Notes: a model not told the origin generated them from the letters alone. A stretch of 64,000 nt of DNA from Pelagihabitans sp947500445 (GCF_050589625.1 NZ_JBNGOP010000019.1:35135-99134); one strand, 5' to 3'; positions 1-9,660 are shown, counted from the first letter of the stretch. Translations and numbers: made by a program.

Positions 1-641
1 GCACCCTTGGTGGCCCTTCCCGATTCGGTACCGTCCTTGTTCGGAAGTACCGCGATCGCCGTATCCATGTCGTCCAATATTTTAGCGTATACTTCAGCTG
101 CCGGGCTCCGTTGTAGAAACTCGTCCGATAAAATTTCGTCCGGTGTGTTCCCGGCGGAGAGCACCAAAGGAACGTTCCCATACAGTTGCACCAGATTAAA
201 ATAGAACCAACTTCTGAGGAATAGGATCTCTCCGGTACGTATTTCCGGTTCGGAAGCATCTAAAAATTCGATAGCCGCTAAATTTTCAAGGGCGAAATTG
301 GCTCTTGCAATACCGGAGTACGCGCTGTTCCAATAGCTGCTAATATTGGTGTTGGCCGCCAGCAACAAAAAATTATCTACCTCTTCATTGGGCCTTCCCC
401 CGCGATCGTTAGGATTGTATTGAAAGGAGCTGTTGTCGCCCCGGTTTTCCCCAAACCGCCAGTGCGCCCCGTTCATAAGACCCCTGTTGGTGTTGTAGAT
501 AGCGGTTACGGCCTCATTAAATTGGGCTTCGTTCTTGAAAAATCCCTGTGGGGTAACAAAATCTTCGGGAGCTTCGTCCAAAAAGTCGTCACAACCGAGC
601 AATCCGAATATCATTAGAATTAAAAATAGCTTGCTTTTCAT
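1..641 (-). CDS. SusD/RagB-like outer-membrane glycan-binding lipoprotein (N-terminal part, cut by window edge)
   Basis: Reading from the ATG at 641 on the minus strand gives an uninterrupted frame to the left edge (about 213 residues). It starts with a lipoprotein signal (MKSKLFLILMIFGLLGCDDF, lipobox LLGC) followed by typical SusD N-terminal features: an early FLDEAPEDF stretch, the FKNEAQFNEAVTAIYN helix, and WFYFNLVQLYGNVPLV of the TPR-like core. SusD proteins cap SusC transporters at the cell surface and bind glycan chains. It follows the STN-type SusC at 654-4151 with a 12-base gap, the usual susC-susD operon order. The C-terminal half lies outside the window, so the substrate cannot be guessed from it. 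Confidence 0.93.
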   Translation of the reverse strand, partial: MKSKLFLILMIFGLLGCDDFLDEAPEDFVTPQGFFKNEAQFNEAVTAIYNTNRGLMNGAHWRFGENRGDNSSFQYNPNDRGGRPNEEVDNFLLLAANTNISSYWNSAYSGIARANFALENLAAIEFLDASEPEIRTGEILFLRSWFYFNLVQLYGNVPLVLSAGNTPDEILSDEFLQRSPAAEVYAKILDDMDTAIAVLPNKDGTESGRATKG

Positions 642-653
642 GATCTTTGTGTT

Positions 654-3600
654 TTAAAAGGTAACATTGACACCTAGGGTGATTACTCTGGAGATGGGGT
701 AGGCCCCATAGTTAACGTTCCGTACCAGTGCCGTATCGGCCGAACGGTTGACCTCGGGATTTCCACGTTTGTATTCCGTAAACAAGAACGGGTTTTGTAT
801 GCTCGTATACAGTCGGGCATTTTTAAAGGCATCCCCGACCATGTCCCCTTTTAGCGTATACCCTAGCGTGATGTTCCGCACCCATAAGTAGTCTGCGTCG
901 TCTAATGAGAGTGAGTTCGGAAAACGATACCTTGCTCTGCTGGTGTTGCTTGCGGTGCCGGGAATTATGACACTGTTCGGGTCTTGCCCAGGCCTCCAGC
1001 GTTCCAATTGGTTGCGATCCACGTTGAATACACCATCTTGGTTGCCATTGTATTGTTTGGTACCGTCAAAAATCTGTTGCCCTACCGATCCGGCGAAGAT
1101 CATACTAAGATCCAATGCCTTGTACCGGAAGTTGTGTACCATACCGTAATTGAAATCGGCATTAGGGTTGCCGATGATCAGGAAGTCTTCCTCGTCCCCT
1201 AATACACCATCTCCATTGCCATCTTCATATTTTAGGGATCCTTCTACCGCATCTGGGTATTTGGGTACATTAGGGTCGTCTATCTCTGCTTGGGTAAACA
1301 GTCCGGTAACCTTAAAGCCCCGGTATAACCCCACTTCTTCCCCAATTCTGGTTTCGGTAAAGGTTCTCGCAATAGCTCCGCGCCTTATAAATCCGGTTTC
1401 GGCAGCTAAATCGATTACTTTACTCCTGTTTTTTGAAAAGTTAAAGTTGGCGTCCCATTGAAAGTCCTTGCCGCCCAATACATTTTTAAGGGCCAGTTCC
1501 ACTTCAAAACCCTTGTTTTGAATACTTCCCAAATTGGAAAGAATATTGCTGAAACCCGAGGTAGTCGGTAAGGGCAGTCCCGATAGGAAGCCCTCCGTTT
1601 CAATATCGTAGTAGTCCACGCCCAGATAGATCCGGTCGTTCAGAAAACCGAGGTCCAAACCAAAGTTCGTTTCTTTGGCCTCCTCCCAGGTCAATAAAGT
1701 GTTGGGCAGGGCAGATACTGCACTGCCGGGTGCTAAACCTCCATCAAAAACATAATCGGGTCCTGCATTGATACGACCTTGCGCCTCGTAATTGCCGATA
1801 TTCACATTGCTTCCACTGATTCCATATCCCCCCTCGAGCTTAAATTCGGAAACGATATCTTTTAACCCTTCCCAAAAGGGTTCGTTGGAAACGCGCCAAG
1901 CAAGGGCAACGGAAGGAAAATTGGCATAACGGGTGTCGGCCCCGAATTTTGAGGATCCGTCCCTTCGGATCGTTCCCGTAACATAATAACGGTTTTTAAA
2001 GGAGTAATCCACCCTTCCGATAAGCGATACCAATGAATTTTGACCTGCTTCGCCCCGTCCGGTAAAATTGTCGGGGTCCGCGGGATCTACGTTGTTCGAA
2101 TTTGGAATTCGAATCGATTCGTCAATAAGGTTCCTAGCGCTGATAATAGTATTGTCGAACCGTCGCCGCTCCATAGTGAAACCGGCAAGTACATTAATGT
2201 TGTGCGCTTCATTAAAGGTTTTGGAATAACGTAGGGTATTTTCCCATACCCAGTTAAAATTGGTAGCTTCCGTAATTCCTGCGGTAGCTTGTTGTGTTCC
2301 CGTAACATTGGGGGTGAGCGCTCCACTTCCCGGAAAGTCCGAAGGTTCGAAAGTTGTCGTCCGGCGGTCGATATATTGTATGGATCCGAACGTTTTAGCG
2401 GTGAGGCCCTTGGCAATATCGAACTCTAGAAAAGAGCTTGCCAACAATTGATTGTTACGGCGCAAGCTTTCCCTTCCCCTAAGCAAGTAAACCGGGTTAA
2501 CATTGTAGAAATCGATTAAATCGCCCTGTGCTACGTTAGTGAGCGTTCCATCTTCGCGAAATACCGGTGCCGAAGGGTCGCTCCATCGCGCAAGGGGCAC
2601 CGCGGAGAAGATATTGAAATTATCCCCGCCCGCATCGGTCCGTCCACCATTGGCCAATGTCTGGGTAGGGGCCAAATTTAGGCCTACCCGAAGCTTGTCG
2701 GAAATATCGATGTCCATATTGGCGCGAATGCTATACCTTTTAAAGTTGGTATTGATCAGGGTTCCATCTTGGTTGGTATAGTTGGAGGAAACGTTATAGC
2801 GTATGTTTTCCGATCCTCCGTTTATGCCGATGTTGTATTCCGAAATGGGGGCGCTTCTTGTAATCTCGTCGAACCAATTGGTGCCTTCACCAATATCGCC
2901 CAAGGCGATCAAACGGTCCAGATCGGCGCTTTCGTTCGCCGTCAGATTACCTGTAGCGGCAAATTTGTCTTCAAATAGTTCTATTCTAAAGCGTCGCAAT
3001 TCTTCAGCGTTCATCACGTTCGGCCGCTCAAAATCGGGAACGGTCTGAAAGCCTGTAGAGGTTTCAAAGGTAATGGTCGGTTTTCCGATCTTGCCCCGCT
3101 TGGTAGTAATGACGATTACCCCGTTGGATGCCCTGGAACCGTAAATGGCCTTTGCGGAGGCATCCTTGAGTACGCTTATCGATTCAACGGAAGCGGGATC
3201 TATGGAACTTAGTACAAAATTGTCCCGTTGGCTGTTTACGTTCCCTAGGGGAACCCCGTCCAAAACGTATAATGGCGCATTGTTACCGCCCGTAGATGCA
3301 ATACCCCTGATCAATACCTCGGGTCCGCTCCCCGGTGCCCCGTTCTGTCGCAACTGCACCCCGGAAACCTGACCGGATAAGGCACTTTCTATGGAATTGA
3401 CCGGAAGTTTGGCGATATCCTCGTTTTGAACGGTAGAGACCGCTCCAATCAAATCTGCCCTTTTTCGGGCGCCGTATCCGATGATAACGACCTCTTCTAG
3501 GTTGGAAGCCGATTCTTTTAACTGTATGTTCAATACCGTCTCATCGTTTACGGGAACCTCCTTGGTCGCATAACCGATATAGGAAACCGTTAAGATGGGA

Positions 3601-4151
3601 TTTTCCTGGGTAGGTGTTAATGAAAAATTACCATCAAAATCGGCAGTTACCCCATTTACGGTGCCCTTTTCCACCACATTGGCCCCAGCCAGGGGTATTC
3701 CTTCGGTGTCGGTAACCGTTCCGGTAATCAACGTTTCTTGGACGGTCACGGATGGCTCGGTCACTTTCGTGGTAAGGGGCCTCGTTTTTACCGTCCGGGT
3801 CAACAATATTTTTCGGTCGTCGATCTCATAAGCGGTATCGGCATTTTTGAAGAGCAATTTCAAGACGTTCCGAATGGGGCTTTTGGAAACCCGAATGAAG
3901 ACCCTGCGCTCCAGATCTACCGCTTTGGTATTAAAAATAAAACGAAACGCGGTTTTTTCTTCTATTTCGTTCATTACCTCCTCTACCGAAACATCGTTCA
4001 TATCCAAGGAAATATGGGTACGTTGCCCATAGGTCGAATTCGCCTGAAGGGCAAGGGATATGAAAACAAGGAAGAGAAAAGAAATTTTCATTTTCCAATC
4101 AAAATTGAAGCCTAAGGAACCTAAGTTCCCAGACTCTAGTTGTTTTTTCAT
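654..4151 (-). CDS. SusC-type TonB-dependent outer-membrane transporter with N-terminal STN signalling domain
   Basis: 1165 residues. The N-terminus carries a signal segment (about 21-42), an STN domain (about 46-118), a carboxypeptidase-D-like domain (142-212, with GTVTDTEGIPLAGANVVEKG), the motif EEVVIIGYG at 219-227 before the plug (about 235-350, including LYVLDGVPLGN), then a long beta-barrel ending in an aromatic-terminated strand (GVNVTF). SusC proteins import glycan oligosaccharides through the outer membrane using TonB energy. The STN domain is the hallmark of receptors that also signal to a FecR anti-sigma factor, and fecR (4296-5435) and an ECF sigma gene (5568-6158) are adjacent, so induction through trans-envelope signalling is likely. 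A lone-standing susD follows. The transported substrate is not evident. Confidence 0.95.
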   Translation of the reverse strand: MKKQLESGNLGSLGFNFDWKMKISFLFLVFISLALQANSTYGQRTHISLDMNDVSVEEVMNEIEEKTAFRFIFNTKAVDLERRVFIRVSKSPIRNVLKLLFKNADTAYEIDDRKILLTRTVKTRPLTTKVTEPSVTVQETLITGTVTDTEGIPLAGANVVEKGTVNGVTADFDGNFSLTPTQENPILTVSYIGYATKEVPVNDETVLNIQLKESASNLEEVVIIGYGARKRADLIGAVSTVQNEDIAKLPVNSIESALSGQVSGVQLRQNGAPGSGPEVLIRGIASTGGNNAPLYVLDGVPLGNVNSQRDNFVLSSIDPASVESISVLKDASAKAIYGSRASNGVIVITTKRGKIGKPTITFETSTGFQTVPDFERPNVMNAEELRRFRIELFEDKFAATGNLTANESADLDRLIALGDIGEGTNWFDEITRSAPISEYNIGINGGSENIRYNVSSNYTNQDGTLINTNFKRYSIRANMDIDISDKLRVGLNLAPTQTLANGGRTDAGGDNFNIFSAVPLARWSDPSAPVFREDGTLTNVAQGDLIDFYNVNPVYLLRGRESLRRNNQLLASSFLEFDIAKGLTAKTFGSIQYIDRRTTTFEPSDFPGSGALTPNVTGTQQATAGITEATNFNWVWENTLRYSKTFNEAHNINVLAGFTMERRRFDNTIISARNLIDESIRIPNSNNVDPADPDNFTGRGEAGQNSLVSLIGRVDYSFKNRYYVTGTIRRDGSSKFGADTRYANFPSVALAWRVSNEPFWEGLKDIVSEFKLEGGYGISGSNVNIGNYEAQGRINAGPDYVFDGGLAPGSAVSALPNTLLTWEEAKETNFGLDLGFLNDRIYLGVDYYDIETEGFLSGLPLPTTSGFSNILSNLGSIQNKGFEVELALKNVLGGKDFQWDANFNFSKNRSKVIDLAAETGFIRRGAIARTFTETRIGEEVGLYRGFKVTGLFTQAEIDDPNVPKYPDAVEGSLKYEDGNGDGVLGDEEDFLIIGNPNADFNYGMVHNFRYKALDLSMIFAGSVGQQIFDGTKQYNGNQDGVFNVDRNQLERWRPGQDPNSVIIPGTASNTSRARYRFPNSLSLDDADYLWVRNITLGYTLKGDMVGDAFKNARLYTSIQNPFLFTEYKRGNPEVNRSADTALVRNVNYGAYPISRVITLGVNVTF

Positions 4152-4295
4152 AATTTTGAATTTTGCTAGTGATTTACTCGTTTTCGTTGTAATCGCTTGT
4201 ATTTGATCGGGAAATGTGCCAGCATTTTCCGATTTTTTTCTTTTTGTGAAAACAAACGATTCGTTTGGTGCATTCAGTTCATTGGCCGTTCTGGT

Positions 4296-5435
4296 TTAGT
4301 TGATAATGATCGTATTGTTTACGATGGTATATTCGATATGATGTACCTTGTTGAAATACTCTAACACTTCTTCTATGGTATCGTTATCGGTTTCCAAAGT
4401 AGCGGTAAAGGTTTCTCTTGCGAGTTCTTTATTGCTATTGAATACTTCCACATTGTAATGGCGCTCCAGTTTTTTGATAATATTGGCAAAGGTTTCGTTC
4501 CTGAAAACGATGGCGCCCTGCATCCACGAAGTGTAGGAACGGGTATTTACTTTTTTAAGGGTGATGTTCCCATCCGATTTGCGGTGACTGCCGCGAAAAC
4601 CAGGTTCCAATAGTACTGGAACGCCGGACTTTTCAGCATCCGATAGTTGTACCGAACCTTGTACCAAAACGACTTCGGTATCTTGCTCTTCGGGGTAATT
4701 GGCCATATTGAACTGCGTTCCCAGCACCGATACCGCTAAATTTTCCGATGCTACGGTAAAGGGGCGTTCCGGGTTATGGGCAATATCAAAATAGGCTTCG
4801 CCTACAAGTGTAACCGCTCTTTTTTCATTTCCAATGAAGGAGGTAGGGTAGGTTAACGTACTACCGGCATTCAAGAAAACTCTTGTGCCATCGGATAGCT
4901 GTACGGTAAAACGGCGCCCGAAAGGTACCTTTAGGGTATTGATGGTCCCCGATGTTCCGGCGACATCGGTATCGTAAAAGAGGGTGTCCCCTTTTTGGCT
5001 TCCCACAACTGTTCCTTCTTTATTTACAAGGGTCGCCGTGCGCTTGCCCGAAACCACTTCGATACCACCATCTTCCCAACTAAGGGTAACATCGCTTTGG
5101 CCGGGTACAACGGCCGCCGGGGCGTTGAAAAACGTTTTGGAAACCACATATCCTAGTCCGATAAGAAAAATAAAAAGGGCCGCATACCGATAGAAGCCCT
5201 TGTTTTTGATGATATGAAACGTATTTTTTTCCTTTCTGATTTCCTCAAGTAATCGGGCTTTTATCTGTTCGTGGTCATGTTCGCTCATAGCCAGTTCTAT
5301 TGCAAAATAGGTTTTTACAAAATCGTTGAAAACCGAATTGTTGTCGGGGTCTTGGATCCATTGGTTCAAAAGGTCCAAATCCTCCAAATCTGCCGATTTG
5401 TTCAAAAATTTAATGAGGCGTTCTTCTATTTTCAA
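4296..5435 (-). CDS. FecR-family anti-sigma factor
   Basis: 379 residues: a cytoplasmic N-terminal sigma-binding region (1-80), one membrane segment (about 83-100, YAALFIFLIGLGYVVSK), a periplasmic FecR domain (about 165-260, with VPFGRRFTVQLSDGTRVFLNAGSTLTYP-type core) and a C-terminal DUF4974/STN-like domain (about 300-379, RNETFANIIKKLERHYNVEV). This family holds an ECF sigma factor inactive at the inner membrane and releases it when the STN domain of the cognate TonB receptor signals. It lies between that receptor gene (654-4151, same strand, 144-base gap) and a divergent ECF sigma gene. The intergenic DNA to the sigma gene is about 130 bases and must hold both start signals. Confidence 0.93.
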   Translation of the reverse strand: MKIEERLIKFLNKSADLEDLDLLNQWIQDPDNNSVFNDFVKTYFAIELAMSEHDHEQIKARLLEEIRKEKNTFHIIKNKGFYRYAALFIFLIGLGYVVSKTFFNAPAAVVPGQSDVTLSWEDGGIEVVSGKRTATLVNKEGTVVGSQKGDTLFYDTDVAGTSGTINTLKVPFGRRFTVQLSDGTRVFLNAGSTLTYPTSFIGNEKRAVTLVGEAYFDIAHNPERPFTVASENLAVSVLGTQFNMANYPEEQDTEVVLVQGSVQLSDAEKSGVPVLLEPGFRGSHRKSDGNITLKKVNTRSYTSWMQGAIVFRNETFANIIKKLERHYNVEVFNSNKELARETFTATLETDNDTIEEVLEYFNKVHHIEYTIVNNTIIIN

Positions 5436-5567
5436 GATGTTCTGTTTTAAAGCCTTGTTTAGTAGTATTACAAAGCCAATTAGGAATACCCTAACTTTTT
5501 CCTAACTTTTTTTTCATATTCCCATTATATTTACCTAAAAATTGACGCATTGACACCTGGCTGGCCT

Positions 5568-6158
5568 ATGGAAAATGATGAAAATTTGGTAAAACGATTG
5601 AAAAAAGGTGATGAAAAAGCGTATGTTTTTTTGTTGGAAACCTATCATATAAGGTTAAACGCCTATGCCATTTCCTTGGTGGGCGATCAGGCCATGGCAC
5701 AGGATATCGTTCAGAACGTATTTTTAAAAACATGGCAGTTCCGAAAGAAATTAAAGCCCAACTATCGTATTAGTAGCTTCCTGTTCAAATCGGTATATAA
5801 TGAGTTTGTGAACAAGTATCAAAAAGACCGTTCGATGATGGTGCTCCAGCAAAAATATGTGGAGTCGTTACAGACCATCACGGAAACGACCGACGAGTCG
5901 GCCTTGCAACGGATGATTGCAGTAGTAAACGAGGAAATCCAGAACCTGCCGCCAAAATGCAAGCGAGTGTTTACCCTGAGCAAAAAAGAGGGGCTGACCA
6001 ATGTAGAGATTTCCGAACATTTGAACGTTTCCATAAAAACGGTGGAGGCACAAATTACAAAGGCTTTTCTTATTTTGCGTAAAAAACTGGGGCGTAAATA
6101 TGAACTGGTGCTCCTGTTCATGGTACGGCAGAAAGTGGCAGGGCTGAACGAGCGATAG
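5568..6158 (+). CDS. ECF-type RNA polymerase sigma factor
   Basis: 196 residues from the ATG at 5568; an upstream in-frame TTG at 5550 would add six residues but the ATG start (MENDENLVKRLKKGDEKAY) matches the family. Region 2 is visible at about 25-80 (ISLVGDQAMAQDIVQNVFLK) and region 4 at about 130-185 (NLPPKCKRVFTLSKKEGLTN followed by a helix-turn-helix VEISEHLNVSIKTVEAQITK). These short sigma factors direct transcription of a SusC/SusD operon under control of a FecR anti-sigma factor. It is divergent from fecR at 4296-5435. The C-terminal tail after residue 180 is unremarkable. No terminator was identified after its stop. Confidence 0.95.
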   Translation: MENDENLVKRLKKGDEKAYVFLLETYHIRLNAYAISLVGDQAMAQDIVQNVFLKTWQFRKKLKPNYRISSFLFKSVYNEFVNKYQKDRSMMVLQQKYVESLQTITETTDESALQRMIAVVNEEIQNLPPKCKRVFTLSKKEGLTNVEISEHLNVSIKTVEAQITKAFLILRKKLGRKYELVLLFMVRQKVAGLNER

Positions 6159-6634
6159 TCAATTTTCTTGTTATTCGAAGGTTTATCCTGATTTTGTTAT
6201 TCTTGTAGTCGACTTGTCCACGTTGTTGTTTGTAACCTACAACAAAAACTTCATTACGATATAAAGGTAAAATTCATATATGTAAGAACAACGCAAACTA
6301 GGTTCATGCGGATTACAAATCCGATTGACAATCAACGATTACGTTTTGAAATTTCTTTATTAGCACGTATAAAGAATGCATACTATCTTTGGCGCTGACC
6401 GTAAAAATTGTCAAAGCAAAAAGAATAGAATACATCAAGAAGGTTTTGGGTGTTGGAAGTAGCTGATGATTTATTTAATCGATTAACCATACTTTGGTTC
6501 GGTTTAAGGCTACTTTATAATTAAATAGGGCAGCTTTTGCAGAATATAATAGTTTTAAGACAATGATGAAGGGCAGTATTTATGTAGTTTTATGACCCTG
6601 AAAACAAAAACAATAACACAGAGATATAAAAAAT
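6159..6634. other. Gene-free regulatory stretch upstream of kduI
   Basis: 476 bases without a convincing coding region. AT-rich in its second half. It holds the palindromic operator listed separately at 6475-6486 and a TATCTTTG hexanucleotide-type -7 element at 6384-6391 matching the Bacteroidota consensus TAnnTTTG, although no TTTG at the right distance upstream was found for it. The remaining sequence shows no hairpin or small gene that I could support. Confidence 0.5.
6475..6486. promoter_or_regulatory. Palindromic operator TTAATCGATTAA (probable LacI-family site) for the kduI-kduD operon
   Basis: A perfect 12-base palindrome, TTAATCGATTAA, with the central CG typical of LacI-family operators, sits 148 bases before the kduI start. 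Near-identical palindromes occur upstream of the second susC (27364), fucI (31532) and a glycosidase gene (41105). A TACTTTG sequence at 6490-6496 lies just downstream and may be an imperfect -7 element. Binding by the LacI-type protein encoded at 30458-31492 is an inference from the shared motif and context. Confidence 0.65.
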
Positions 6635-7474
6635 ATGGCAACATCTTATGATACGCGGTACGCTTCCAGTCCGGAAGCCGTTAAAAAATATGACACCGAA
6701 CAACTTCGTGACGAATTCTTAATCGATAATTTAATGCGAAAGGGCGAACTGCATCTTACCTATACCCATTACGATCGTTATATTGCCGGTTCCGCCGTTC
6801 CCGAAGAGCCTTTGGTCTTGGAAGCGATCGATCCTTTAAAAGCGGAGTACTTTTTGGAACGGCGTGAACTGGGTATCATCAACGTTGGTGCTGCGGGAAC
6901 AGTGACTGTTGATGGAACGGAGTATGCGCTTCATCATAAGGATGCCCTCTATATTGGAATGGGTGCCAAGGAAGTTATTTTTGCTAGCGACAGTGCAGCG
7001 GACCCCGCTAAATTTTATTTGAATTCGGCTCCGGCACATACGAGCTACCCTACTAAAAAGGTAAGTTTAGCAGAGGCGAATAAACTAGAACTGGGAGCAT
7101 TGGAAACGGCCAACCATCGAACGGTTAGCCAAATGATTATAGGAGGAGTGGTCACTACATGTCAGTTGCAAATGGGAATGACCGAACTGAATACCGGAAG
7201 CGTATGGAATACCATGCCCGCACACGTACACGATCGTAGGATGGAAGTATACTTTTATTTGGATGTGCCCGAGGGACAGTCCGTTTGCCATTTTATGGGC
7301 CAACCACAACAAACACGACATATTTGGATGCAGAACCATCAGGCGGTCATTTCCCCGCCATGGTCGATACATTGCGGTTCCGGAACCTCGAACTACACCT
7401 TTATTTGGGGCATGGCGGGCGAAAACTTGGATTATAGTGATATGGACGTTGCCAAAATAACCGATTTAAGATAA
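6635..7474 (+). CDS. kduI: 5-dehydro-4-deoxy-D-glucuronate isomerase (KduI)
   Basis: 279 residues, the usual KduI length. It isomerises 5-keto-4-deoxyuronate, the product formed from unsaturated uronic acids released by polysaccharide lyases, to 2,5-diketo-3-deoxygluconate in the cytoplasm. The cupin zinc ligands are present: His197 and His199 in PAHVHDRRMEVYFYLD, Glu204 in the same motif, and His246 in PPWSIHCGSG, matching the E. coli ligands at 196, 198, 203 and 245. It is the first gene of an operon with kduD (3-base gap) and a DUF4861 gene, behind a putative LacI operator at 6475. The pathway product would need KdgK and KdgA, which are not in this window. Confidence 0.97.
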   Translation: MATSYDTRYASSPEAVKKYDTEQLRDEFLIDNLMRKGELHLTYTHYDRYIAGSAVPEEPLVLEAIDPLKAEYFLERRELGIINVGAAGTVTVDGTEYALHHKDALYIGMGAKEVIFASDSAADPAKFYLNSAPAHTSYPTKKVSLAEANKLELGALETANHRTVSQMIIGGVVTTCQLQMGMTELNTGSVWNTMPAHVHDRRMEVYFYLDVPEGQSVCHFMGQPQQTRHIWMQNHQAVISPPWSIHCGSGTSNYTFIWGMAGENLDYSDMDVAKITDLR

Positions 7475-7477
7475 TTC

Positions 7478-8272
7478 ATGAGTACGGAACTGTTTAACTT
7501 AAAAGGGAAAATTGCATTGGTGACCGGAAGCACGCACGGGCTCGGTATGGCCATGGCAGAAGGCTTGGGAAAGGCTGGTGCTACCATAATCGTGAACGGA
7601 AACTCTTCGCAACTAAAGATCGATGATGCGGTCGCGTATTATGAGCGGGAAGGTGTTACGGCCGTGGGATATAAATTTAATGTTGCCGACGAACAACAGG
7701 TTATCGATGCCGTAACCAAAATACAGAGCGAGCAAGGACCCATCGATATTTTGGTCAACAATGCCGGAATCATCAAACGGACCCCGCTGGAAGAAATGGA
7801 AGTGGCCGATTTTAAAGAAGTGATCGATATCGATTTGGTAAGTCCGTTTATCATGTCCAAACAGGTCGTAAAAAGTATGATCGCCCGCAAACAGGGAAAA
7901 ATCATCAACATCTGTTCCATGATGAGTGAACTAGGTAGAAATACCGTAGGCGCATATGCCGCTGCCAAAGGAGGATTAAAGATGCTGACGCAAAACATGG
8001 CCACGGAATGGGCAAAGCACAACATACAGGTCAATGGTATCGGTCCAGGATATTTTGCAACCTCACAAACCGCGCCTATCCGCGTGGACGGGCACCCGTT
8101 CAACGAGTTTATCCTAAACCGTACTCCGGCCGCGAAATGGGGCGACCCTAACGATTTGGCAGGAGCCGCAATTTTTTTATCGTCCAAGGCCAGTGATTTT
8201 GTAAATGGCCATATCCTGTATGTGGACGGAGGAATTTTGGCCACCATTGGAAAATCTGTAAACGAAAAGTAA
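7478..8272 (+). CDS. kduD: 2-dehydro-3-deoxy-D-gluconate 5-dehydrogenase (KduD), short-chain dehydrogenase
   Basis: 264 residues of the classical SDR fold. The nucleotide-binding motif TGSTHGLG lies at 16-23, NNAG at 94-97, and the catalytic residues are Ser147, Tyr160 and Lys164 (YAAAKGG). KduD reduces 2,5-diketo-3-deoxygluconate to 2-keto-3-deoxygluconate (KDG), the step after KduI. The two genes are separated by three bases, which supports the assignment over the similar gluconate 5-dehydrogenases. The C-terminus (GHILYVDGG) is the usual SDR end. It is likely co-transcribed with kduI and the following lipoprotein gene. Confidence 0.95.
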   Translation: MSTELFNLKGKIALVTGSTHGLGMAMAEGLGKAGATIIVNGNSSQLKIDDAVAYYEREGVTAVGYKFNVADEQQVIDAVTKIQSEQGPIDILVNNAGIIKRTPLEEMEVADFKEVIDIDLVSPFIMSKQVVKSMIARKQGKIINICSMMSELGRNTVGAYAAAKGGLKMLTQNMATEWAKHNIQVNGIGPGYFATSQTAPIRVDGHPFNEFILNRTPAAKWGDPNDLAGAAIFLSSKASDFVNGHILYVDGGILATIGKSVNEK

Positions 8273-8287
8273 ACGACATTGAAGAAC

Positions 8288-9463
8288 ATGGATTTGAAGG
8301 CAATCGGAACACTTTTTATCGTATCGCTAGTGATGTCATGTGCCGATACGGGATCCCGGCCGCTTCGTATTGCGGTAAAGAACTCACTTTCCTACGATCG
8401 TTCCAACGAAACGGTGTCCTTGAAGTTGGAAGCTTTGGGCTCCAAAATGGGAACGGGAAAAATCGAAATATCGGAACCCGGTTCCGGAACGGTATTGGTG
8501 ACACAGCTGGTAGATTCCGATAATGACGGAACTATGGACGAAGTATTGTTCCAGCCTAAGGTAGCCGCGAACTCGGAAGCGATTTTTGAGGTGACGCTAC
8601 ACGAAAAAATGAACGGTGCGGAAACGCCGCATGTGTGTTATTCCAGGTTCGTTCCCGAACGGACCGACGACTATGCCTGGGAGAACGACCGTGTGGCATT
8701 CCGAACTTTTGGACCAACGGCACAAAGAATGAACGAAGAAGGGGTACCCGGGGGAACCTTGTCCAGCGGTATCGATGCGTGGCTAAAACTTGTTGACTAT
8801 CCCATTATCGACAAATGGTACCATAAAGAGTTACAGACCGAAGGTACCTACCATGAGGATAATGGTGAAGGGTTGGATAACTTTCATGTAGGCGTAAGCA
8901 GGGGCGTAGGCGGTACCGCTAAAAAAGGGGACAGTACCTATGCCTTTTCCAAAAACTTCAACAAATGGGAAACCTTGTATACCGGCCCAATTCGAACCGG
9001 TTTTGTGCTGAGCTATGCGGATTGGAAAGCTGACGGTACAACGATCGGCGAAGTCAAAACGATCACTTTAGATCACGGTAGCAACCTTTCAAAATTTGAA
9101 ATCGCCTTAAAGGGTACCGATACCATTTCGGCGGGTTTGACGCTTCATGAAAAAAGGGGCGCAATCGGTGTTGACCAGGAAAACGGTTGGGTGAGCTATT
9201 GGGAACCTCACGGCGATTCCGAATTGGGAACGGCCATTATCGTTCCCGACGGAAAAATGATCGGTCATGAAAATTACGACACGGAACTAACCGATGCCAG
9301 CAACCTTTTTGCGCATATTGAGGCCACCGGTGGGAAAATAATCTACTATTCTGGTTTTGGTTGGAAAAAAAGTGGGCAGTTTGCGGATAAGGAGGACTGG
9401 GAGCGGTATGTGTCCCGTTTTTCAGAACTGCTGCGGCATCCGTTGGAGGTTAGGGTGAAATAG
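8288..9463 (+). CDS. DUF4861-family lipoprotein associated with uronate utilisation
   Basis: 391 residues from the ATG at 8288, preferred over an in-frame TTG at 8279 because it starts directly before a lipoprotein signal (MDLKAIGTLFIVSLVMSCAD, lipobox VMSC). The rest is a soluble, beta-rich domain with recognisable DUF4861 features: an early DNDGTMDEVLFQ loop, YAWENDRVAFRTFGP, the DYPIIDKWYHKELQTEGTYH segment and a late conserved WKKSGQFADKEDW. DUF4861 proteins recur beside kduI/kduD and polysaccharide lyases in Bacteroidota loci for pectin-, alginate- and ulvan-type glycans, and their exact reaction is not known to me. It probably acts in the periplasm on uronate-containing oligosaccharides. 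It is the last gene of the kduI operon (15-base gap). Confidence 0.85.
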   Translation: MDLKAIGTLFIVSLVMSCADTGSRPLRIAVKNSLSYDRSNETVSLKLEALGSKMGTGKIEISEPGSGTVLVTQLVDSDNDGTMDEVLFQPKVAANSEAIFEVTLHEKMNGAETPHVCYSRFVPERTDDYAWENDRVAFRTFGPTAQRMNEEGVPGGTLSSGIDAWLKLVDYPIIDKWYHKELQTEGTYHEDNGEGLDNFHVGVSRGVGGTAKKGDSTYAFSKNFNKWETLYTGPIRTGFVLSYADWKADGTTIGEVKTITLDHGSNLSKFEIALKGTDTISAGLTLHEKRGAIGVDQENGWVSYWEPHGDSELGTAIIVPDGKMIGHENYDTELTDASNLFAHIEATGGKIIYYSGFGWKKSGQFADKEDWERYVSRFSELLRHPLEVRVK

Positions 9464-9660
9464 AAGTTGGTTAGTCCATTGCTATCGTTAACGGCAGTAC
9501 CGTTTAGGAACTCGTTTTTCATGTTTTTGCGAAATCGGATGTCCTTAGTAAAATGGGCGTCCGGGTTTATACCGTTTTTTCTTTGAAGCAGTTTAGACTT
9601 TTTTGATCGGAGCGAAAATTAGCTGTTTTGCGCGCGGTCGAAATCTTTTTTGAGGAGCAT

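Noticed and set aside
6384..6391. TATCTTTG as the kduI promoter -7 element
   Set aside because: Matches the consensus but no TTTG at 17-23 bases upstream was found, and it is about 240 bases from the gene; kept only as a remark.
7639..8289. Open frame of 216 codons on the minus strand over kduD
   Set aside because: Antisense to a clear SDR gene with all catalytic motifs; composition and lack of similarity indicate a shadow frame.
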